Source: JACMOY01 sp046590855
Lineage (GTDB): Bacteria; Actinomycetota; Actinomycetes; Actinomycetales; Angustibacteraceae
Length of the DNA: 9,122 nt
NCBI GenBank assembly: GCA_046590855.1
Contig: JBKJTJ010000224.1
Coordinates: 1-9,122, forward strand
Direction of reading: 5' to 3'
In this document: positions 6,125 to 9,122 of the stretch, piece after piece
How positions within the stretch are numbered: the stretch's first letter is position 1
Layout: every line of letters starts with the position of its first letter
Position numbers and translations under genes: made by a program
Notes under the pieces: generated by a model
What the model saw: the letters and a program-made list of their open reading frames with translations, nothing else
What the model was told of the DNA's origin: nothing
Database searches by the model: none

Positions 6125-7041
6125 GTGGTCTGCGCCTCACCCTCCCGCGTCACCGTGTACCCCAGCAGCCGCTCGGCCTCCTCCAGGCCGCCCTGGAGGT
6201 CACCCATGGTGTGGATCTTGCTGAGGTCGACGCCCAGGGTGACCAGGGTCTGGGCGATCGTCGGCGACAGCCCCGTGATGATCACGCTGGCCCCCATCAG
6301 GCGCGAGGCGTCGACGGTCTGGACGAGGTGGTTGGCGACGGTCGCGTCCACGTCGGGGGCGCCGGTGATGTCGATGACGACCACCTTGGCTCGGTGGGTG
6401 CGGATGCCCGACAGCAGCTGCTCGGTGAGCTGGCGCGCTCGCTCGCGGTCCAGCACGCCGATGATCGGCAGGATCAGCAGGCGCTCACGCACCGGCAGGA
6501 CGGGGGTCGACAGCTCGCGGATGGCGTCCTGCTGCTGACGGATGACCCGTTCGCGCTCGTCGACGAAGCTGACGGCGACGGTGTTGGCGATGCGGTTGGC
6601 GGCCGGCTCGTAGGCGTCCAGCACCCGGTTCAGCAGAGCGAAGTCCCGCTGGTACTTCTCGAAGAGCGAGCGGGCGAGGACGTCGCGCAGCAGCAGGACG
6701 ATGCCCACGACCTCCTGGGTCTCGACCCCTCTCGGGATGATGCGCTCGGACAGGTCGCGCGCGTAGTGCTGCAGGGCCTCGACGCTGCCGGTCTCGAGGA
6801 CCTCGACGTAGTTGTCGTAGACCGAGGTGGTCTCGGCCGCCATCTCCTGCGGGGTCATGGCCTCGAGCAAGTGCGCGTCCCGGATCCGCTGCGACCAGTC
6901 CTGACGCAGCCGCGAGCGGTGCTCGCGCAGGTGCGCGACGAGCTGCGGCAGCAGCGTGTGCCCGTCCAGACGAGCCGGTTCTGCCGCGTCCTCGTCCCCG
7001 CGCACCGCCTCGATCGTGACGTCGTCCTCGTACCGGCTCAT
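6121..7041 (-). CDS. rsbR: Stressosome sensor/co-antagonist RsbR (N-terminal RsbRD-like domain plus STAS)
   Basis: This 306-residue protein has an N-terminal helical sensory domain (about 28-165, beginning LLPQLVAHLREHRSRLRQDW), resembling the RsbRD_N type rather than the globin type of RsbRA. A linker helix with QQDAIRELSTPVLPV (170-184) leads into a C-terminal STAS domain (about 185-295: PIIGVLDRERA, VVVIDITGAP, LSPTIAQTLVTLGVDL). RsbR proteins form the stressosome shell with RsbS and are phosphorylated by RsbT. The second B. subtilis RsbRA site (T205) corresponds to T265 in IAQTLV, whereas the first (T171) aligns with A233, with a threonine one residue later (T234). The first 27 residues are acidic and probably disordered. 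The ATG at 7041 overlaps the upstream fusion gene as ATGA. No membrane segment is seen, so it is cytoplasmic. Confidence 0.93.
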   Translation of the reverse strand: MSRYEDDVTIEAVRGDEDAAEPARLDGHTLLPQLVAHLREHRSRLRQDWSQRIRDAHLLEAMTPQEMAAETTSVYDNYVEVLETGSVEALQHYARDLSERIIPRGVETQEVVGIVLLLRDVLARSLFEKYQRDFALLNRVLDAYEPAANRIANTVAVSFVDERERVIRQQQDAIRELSTPVLPVRERLLILPIIGVLDRERARQLTEQLLSGIRTHRAKVVVIDITGAPDVDATVANHLVQTVDASRLMGASVIITGLSPTIAQTLVTLGVDLSKIHTMGDLQGGLEEAERLLGYTVTREGEAQTT

Positions 7042-8123
7042 CGTCGTCCTTCCTCACACCACTTGGTCATGGTCACGGTCGTGCCGCGCCCCGGCTCGGA
7101 GGCGATGGCGAACTCGTCCATCAGGCGCCGGGCGCCGGGCAGCCCGATGCCCAGCCCGTCGTACGTGCTGTAGCCGTCCGTCATGGCCTTCGCGACGTCG
7201 CGGATGCCCGGACCGCTGTCGCTGGCGACGACGCGCACACCGCGGGGGGGACCCTCGACGAGCTGCACCACGACGTCCCCCGACCCGGCGAACCGCACGA
7301 TGTTGCGGGTGACCTCCGACACCGCGGTGGCCACGATCGTGAGGTCGGCCCGGGAGAACCCCAGCCGCTCGGCCAGCGCCCGGGCCGCCTGACGCGCGGC
7401 GACGACGTCCGCGTCGGTGCGGACCGCCACCGTGACCTCGTCGTCGCGGGCTTGGCTTCGCTCCAGGAGGGGGGGACAGACCCGCGCGCAGAAGTCGCAC
7501 TCCAGGACGTGCCTCGTTGCCCCGACCTCGCCCTGTCGGCGGCGGTCCCCGCTCGACAGCGCCAGGAGCACCGCGCGGCACCGCTCGGTCGGCGGTTCGA
7601 CGCCCTCGAGCACGAGCAGGTACTCGACCCGAAGACGAGCGCGGGTGCGGTGCAGGCTCGCGGCGACGGCCCCGGCGGTGGTGCCCGCGGCGCTGGCCAT
7701 GGTCCTGGTGTCCTGACCGGCCACCTCGTGCGCCAGCAAGGCGCGCTGCTCGGCCTCGCTCAGGCGCCCGAGGGCCGCGCCGATCGCCGCCTGCTCCTCA
7801 CCCAGCACCACCGCGTCCTCAGGCACCTCGGGTGCGTCGAGGTCGATGACCCGGTGCAGGTTGCGCCGCTGGCGGTCCTGGTCGCGCCACGAGGTGGCGA
7901 CCACGTTGCGGGCAGTGACGATCGCGTACGCCTCGAGCATCTCCGGTGCGATCCGCGGCAGGGCGGCCAGGACGCGCACCAGCGTCTCCTGGACGAGGTC
8001 GTCGGCGGCCGGGTGCGCGCCCACGCGGGCGGTGATGACGCGCCGGACCACCGGCATCAGCGCCGTGACGTCGTCCCGGGCGATCGACCCGGGCGCGGCC
8101 TGGGCCGCTCCCCCGGTGCTCAC
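7038..8123 (-). CDS. ECF sigma factor / zinc-finger / RsbT-like kinase fusion
   Basis: This 361-residue protein has three modules. Residues about 15-90 are sigma-70 region 2 (PAADDLVQETLVRVLAALP, then AYAIVTARNVVATSW). Residues about 110-170 are region 4 with its helix-turn-helix (LSEAEQRALLAHEVAGQD, then GAVAASLHRTRARLR). Residues 182-216 hold C182 and H205-x3-C209-x2-C212, the spacing of zinc-binding anti-sigma (ZAS) domains. Residues about 233-355 are an RsbT-type GHKL serine kinase: DVVAARQAARALAERLGF, N-box AVSEVTRNI (E270, N274), G1 box DSGPGI (302-307) and G2 box GLGIGLPGARRLMDEF (323-338), close to Bacillus RsbT. It heads the stressosome operon, overlapping rsbR by four bases. The GTG at 8123 sits six bases after a -10-like TATGTT, suggesting a leaderless mRNA; an ATG at 8153 would add ten residues. 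All key residues look intact, with no internal stop or frameshift. Confidence 0.88.
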   Translation of the reverse strand: MSTGGAAQAAPGSIARDDVTALMPVVRRVITARVGAHPAADDLVQETLVRVLAALPRIAPEMLEAYAIVTARNVVATSWRDQDRQRRNLHRVIDLDAPEVPEDAVVLGEEQAAIGAALGRLSEAEQRALLAHEVAGQDTRTMASAAGTTAGAVAASLHRTRARLRVEYLLVLEGVEPPTERCRAVLLALSSGDRRRQGEVGATRHVLECDFCARVCPPLLERSQARDDEVTVAVRTDADVVAARQAARALAERLGFSRADLTIVATAVSEVTRNIVRFAGSGDVVVQLVEGPPRGVRVVASDSGPGIRDVAKAMTDGYSTYDGLGIGLPGARRLMDEFAIASEPGRGTTVTMTKWCEEGRR

Positions 8124-8129
8124 ATTTCG

Positions 8130-8135
8130 AACATA
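8130..8135 (-). promoter_or_regulatory. Putative -10 box for leaderless transcription of the stressosome operon
   Basis: On the minus strand TATGTT fits TAnnnT and is followed by six bases (CGAAAT) and then the GTG at 8123. This is the geometry of leaderless actinobacterial transcripts, where the start codon is the first transcribed base. No Shine-Dalgarno is visible before this GTG, which agrees. No clear -35 is seen. Confidence 0.45.
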
Positions 8136-8195
8136 CGCGCACGAGCGCGTCATGGCTGCCCCGAGAAGGCGTCTACATGGTGAGCGACCCCCACC

Positions 8196-8201
8196 GAGGA
8201 G
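8196..8201 (+). promoter_or_regulatory. Shine-Dalgarno site fixing the start of the 8207 gene
   Basis: GAGGAG lies five bases before the ATG at 8207. The earlier in-frame ATG at 8177 has no comparable site, so the shorter protein is preferred. Confidence 0.7.
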
Positions 8202-8206
8202 ACCCC

Positions 8207-8605
8207 ATGGACGTCCTGTCGATCCACTCGGCACGCAGTCGTCGACGCGTGCAGGGTCGGCGCACGCCGACCCGGGTCGTCCCCATCGAGGGCGCGTTCC
8301 GTGCGCCCCGATCGGGACCCGGCTCGCTCTCGGGCTTCTTCCGTCCGGACGGGTTCGTCCCCACCGCTTCCGGGACGGCGGTCACCGGCGTCTTCGCCGG
8401 TGAGCTCAGGGATGCCGCAGGCGAACGGGTCGGCCTGGGCAGTCGTCGTGGTCTGGCGCCCGTGCGCGTCACCTCGTGCGCCGAGCGTGGCAGCACCGTC
8501 GTGGCCGGACCGGTGGAGATCGACCTGATGGGCCTGCGGGTGCACGTCAGGGAGTTCTGCATGCACCTCGGGCCCGTGCCGCGGCCCAGACCGTGGGACG
8601 CGTGA
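8207..8605 (+). CDS. Small hypothetical protein, possible non-secreted relative of the exported protein at 4700-5233
   Basis: This 132-residue protein has an Arg-rich N-terminus (SARSRRRVQGRRTPTR, residues 8-23) and no signal peptide or membrane segment. The middle (FFRPDGFVP, then GTAVTGVFAGELRDAAGERVG, residues 56-76) and the end (GPVEIDLMGLRVHVREFCMHLGP, 101-123, quoted only as its landmarks G101, G109-L110 and C118) resemble the repeated-strand pattern of short actinobacterial proteins with a LnLlGL.V.l motif. The stretch VEIDLMGLRVHV lines up with LNLNVLGLVVKL of the exported protein in this window. Cysteines are at 91 and 118. It is divergent from the stressosome operon with an 83-base shared upstream region and is followed after 28 bases by another small gene. 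No function is known; the family link is inferred by eye. Confidence 0.7.
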   Translation: MDVLSIHSARSRRRVQGRRTPTRVVPIEGAFRAPRSGPGSLSGFFRPDGFVPTASGTAVTGVFAGELRDAAGERVGLGSRRGLAPVRVTSCAERGSTVVAGPVEIDLMGLRVHVREFCMHLGPVPRPRPWDA

Positions 8606-8633
8606 GGAACGTCGTGAGAGGACGGACGGACCG

Positions 8634-8921
8634 ATGGTGGACTTCGAGCAGGCTCGGCAGAGGGTGGACGAGGCACTGCGCCCGACCTGGCCAGGCGACG
8701 TCGGCGACCTGGTGGTCGAGACGCGCGGGCTGGCCGACGCGACCCACTTCGCGGTCTTCCACCACGCGACGGCTGCCGACCCCGCCCTCATCCCCGGATA
8801 CGCCGCGATGGTGGCGTGGGTGGACCGCACGACCGGCGATGTCGACTGGTGGCCGCTGTGGCACGACATCCCCCGGCTGGACCGGATGGAGCCGGTGGGC
8901 ACGCCCGCCGCTTCGGCCTGA
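8634..8921 (+). CDS. Small hypothetical protein with a WWP motif (possibly YrhB/Imm35-like)
   Basis: This 95-residue soluble protein starts MVDFEQARQRVDEALRPTW, has THFAVFHHAT (37-46) and a C-terminal strand-helix segment GDVDWWPLWHDIPRLDRMEP (68-87). The order of an N-terminal helix, an ATHFAV strand, then VDRTTG followed by a WWP stretch recalls short YrhB-like or immunity-type proteins of actinobacteria, in which a similar G-x-V-x-W-x-P segment closes the domain. This is a weak resemblance. A GAGAGGA site lies 11 bases before the ATG. It is 28 bases downstream of the 8207 gene and probably shares its transcript, which ends at the hairpin 8927-8966. No toxin partner is visible. Confidence 0.65.
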   Translation: MVDFEQARQRVDEALRPTWPGDVGDLVVETRGLADATHFAVFHHATAADPALIPGYAAMVAWVDRTTGDVDWWPLWHDIPRLDRMEPVGTPAASA

Positions 8922-8926
8922 GACGA

Positions 8927-8966
8927 GTCAGGGACCGCATCCTCGGTGGAGGAGACGGTCCCTGAC
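8927..8966 (+). terminator. Long perfect hairpin terminator after the plus-strand genes
   Basis: GTCAGGGACCG (8927-8937) pairs perfectly with CGGTCCCTGAC (8956-8966) over 11 bases. After a 2x2 internal loop, TCCTC (8940-8944) pairs with GAGGA (8949-8953) around a GGTG tetraloop. It begins five bases after the stop at 8921. There is no T-run, as is usual in GC-rich actinobacteria. It can act in both directions and separates these genes from the tRNA fragment. Confidence 0.85.
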
Positions 8967-8979
8967 CTGCTACCTCACG

Positions 8980-9027
8980 TGGTCGGGCTGACAGGATTTG
9001 AACCTGCGACCCCTTGACCCCCAGTCA
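8980..9027 (-). pseudogene. 3' fragment of tRNA-Pro(GGG): putative attachment-site scar
   Basis: The minus strand gives the 3' part of a proline tRNA: anticodon loop CTGGGGG with anticodon GGG (9022-9020), 3' anticodon stem TCAAG, variable loop GGGTC, T-stem GCAGG and CCTGT around TTCAAAT, acceptor strand CAGCCCG, discriminator A, and encoded CCA (8982-8980). The matching 5' half is absent. The expected 5' anticodon stem CTTGA reads GGTGA here, no D-arm can be folded, and no CGGGCTG acceptor partner occurs up to 9122. Tyrosine integrases of phages and ICEs commonly use tRNA 3' ends as att cores and leave exactly this kind of copy. In this orientation the integrated element would lie to the right of 9027 and the host chromosome to the left. 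Confidence 0.75.
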
Positions 9028-9041
9028 CCGACTGTAGGTCC

Positions 9042-9113
9042 GCGCTAGTCCCGTGTCGTCCACTTCGAGCACGAGAGTACAGGTCAGGGGCCCTCCCCCA
9101 GGCGCTAGTTCCG
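9042..9113. repeat. Pair of 12-base direct repeats 60 bases apart beside the att-like site
   Basis: GCGCTAGTCCCG at 9042-9053 and GCGCTAGTTCCG at 9102-9113 match at 11 of 12 positions with a 60-base offset. They lie on the presumed element side of the tRNA fragment, where integrases often bind arm-type repeats. With only two copies visible this is suggestive, not proof. Confidence 0.4.
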
Positions 9114-9122
9114 GCCCCGTCC

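Noticed and set aside
8177..8206. In-frame ATG at 8177 as the start of the 8207 gene.
   Set aside because: No Shine-Dalgarno precedes it, whereas GAGGAG sits five bases before the ATG at 8207.
9025..9122. Two minus-strand frames stay open from the right edge; one ends in a TGA at 9027-9025 at the start of the tRNA core, the other reads through the tRNA fragment to a stop near 8977.
   Set aside because: The frame through the tRNA gives the familiar spurious tRNA translation (GSNPVSPT). The other is only 31 residues with unremarkable codon use and cannot be recognised as the end of a gene, so neither is called.
8980..9122. Intact tRNA gene or CRISPR-like repeats at the right edge.
   Set aside because: The 5' acceptor, D-arm and 5' anticodon stem do not pair with the 3' half, and only two short repeats are present, too few and too short for an array.

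Overview
The window is GC-rich DNA with actinobacterial gene content. The block from 1 to about 4570 has the gene order known from Mycobacterium tuberculosis (Rv1822 to Rv1829): a CDP-alcohol phosphatidyltransferase, a DUF881 protein, Sbp, a second DUF881 protein, gcvH, garA, an ftsR-type MerR regulator and a bifunctional-nuclease (DUF151) gene. This points to the Actinomycetes. I cannot name a genus from sequence alone.

Layout. Everything from 1 to about 8123 is encoded on the minus strand, so transcription runs from high to low coordinates. (1) 7038-5415 is a four-gene stressosome operon in which every junction is a 4-base stop/start overlap: an ECF sigma / zinc-finger / RsbT-kinase fusion, then RsbR, RsbS, and a lone RsbU_N-type domain. 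(2) 5233-4700 encodes a small exported protein with two cysteines, followed by a strong nested hairpin (4644-4686). (3) 4571-1899 is the pgsA-like / DUF881 / sbp / DUF881 operon, again with 4-base overlaps. (4) 1838-1 holds gcvH, garA, ftsR and the start of the DUF151 gene. The only plus-strand genes are two small ones at 8207-8605 and 8634-8921, divergent from the stressosome operon and closed by a perfect long hairpin. At 8980-9027 lies the 3' part of a tRNA-Pro(GGG) gene with no matching 5' half, which looks like the attachment-site scar of an integrated element extending beyond the right edge.

How the genes may work together. The left part is conserved housekeeping. It covers a membrane/cell-envelope module (phosphatidyltransferase, DUF881, Sbp), the lipoyl carrier of glycine cleavage, the GarA switch of 2-oxoglutarate/glutamate metabolism, and a division-linked regulator. 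The most novel part is the stressosome operon. In classical systems, RsbR/RsbS sequester the kinase RsbT, which on release activates the phosphatase RsbU, and a further RsbV/RsbW partner switch then frees sigma-B. Here the RsbT domain is covalently joined to an ECF sigma factor and a Cys/His zinc-finger module, while no PP2C phosphatase, RsbV or RsbW is present. The simplest hypothesis is a shortened pathway in which the stressosome captures and releases a sigma factor directly. This is inference from domain architecture, and I do not recall it being described; I could not search for it.
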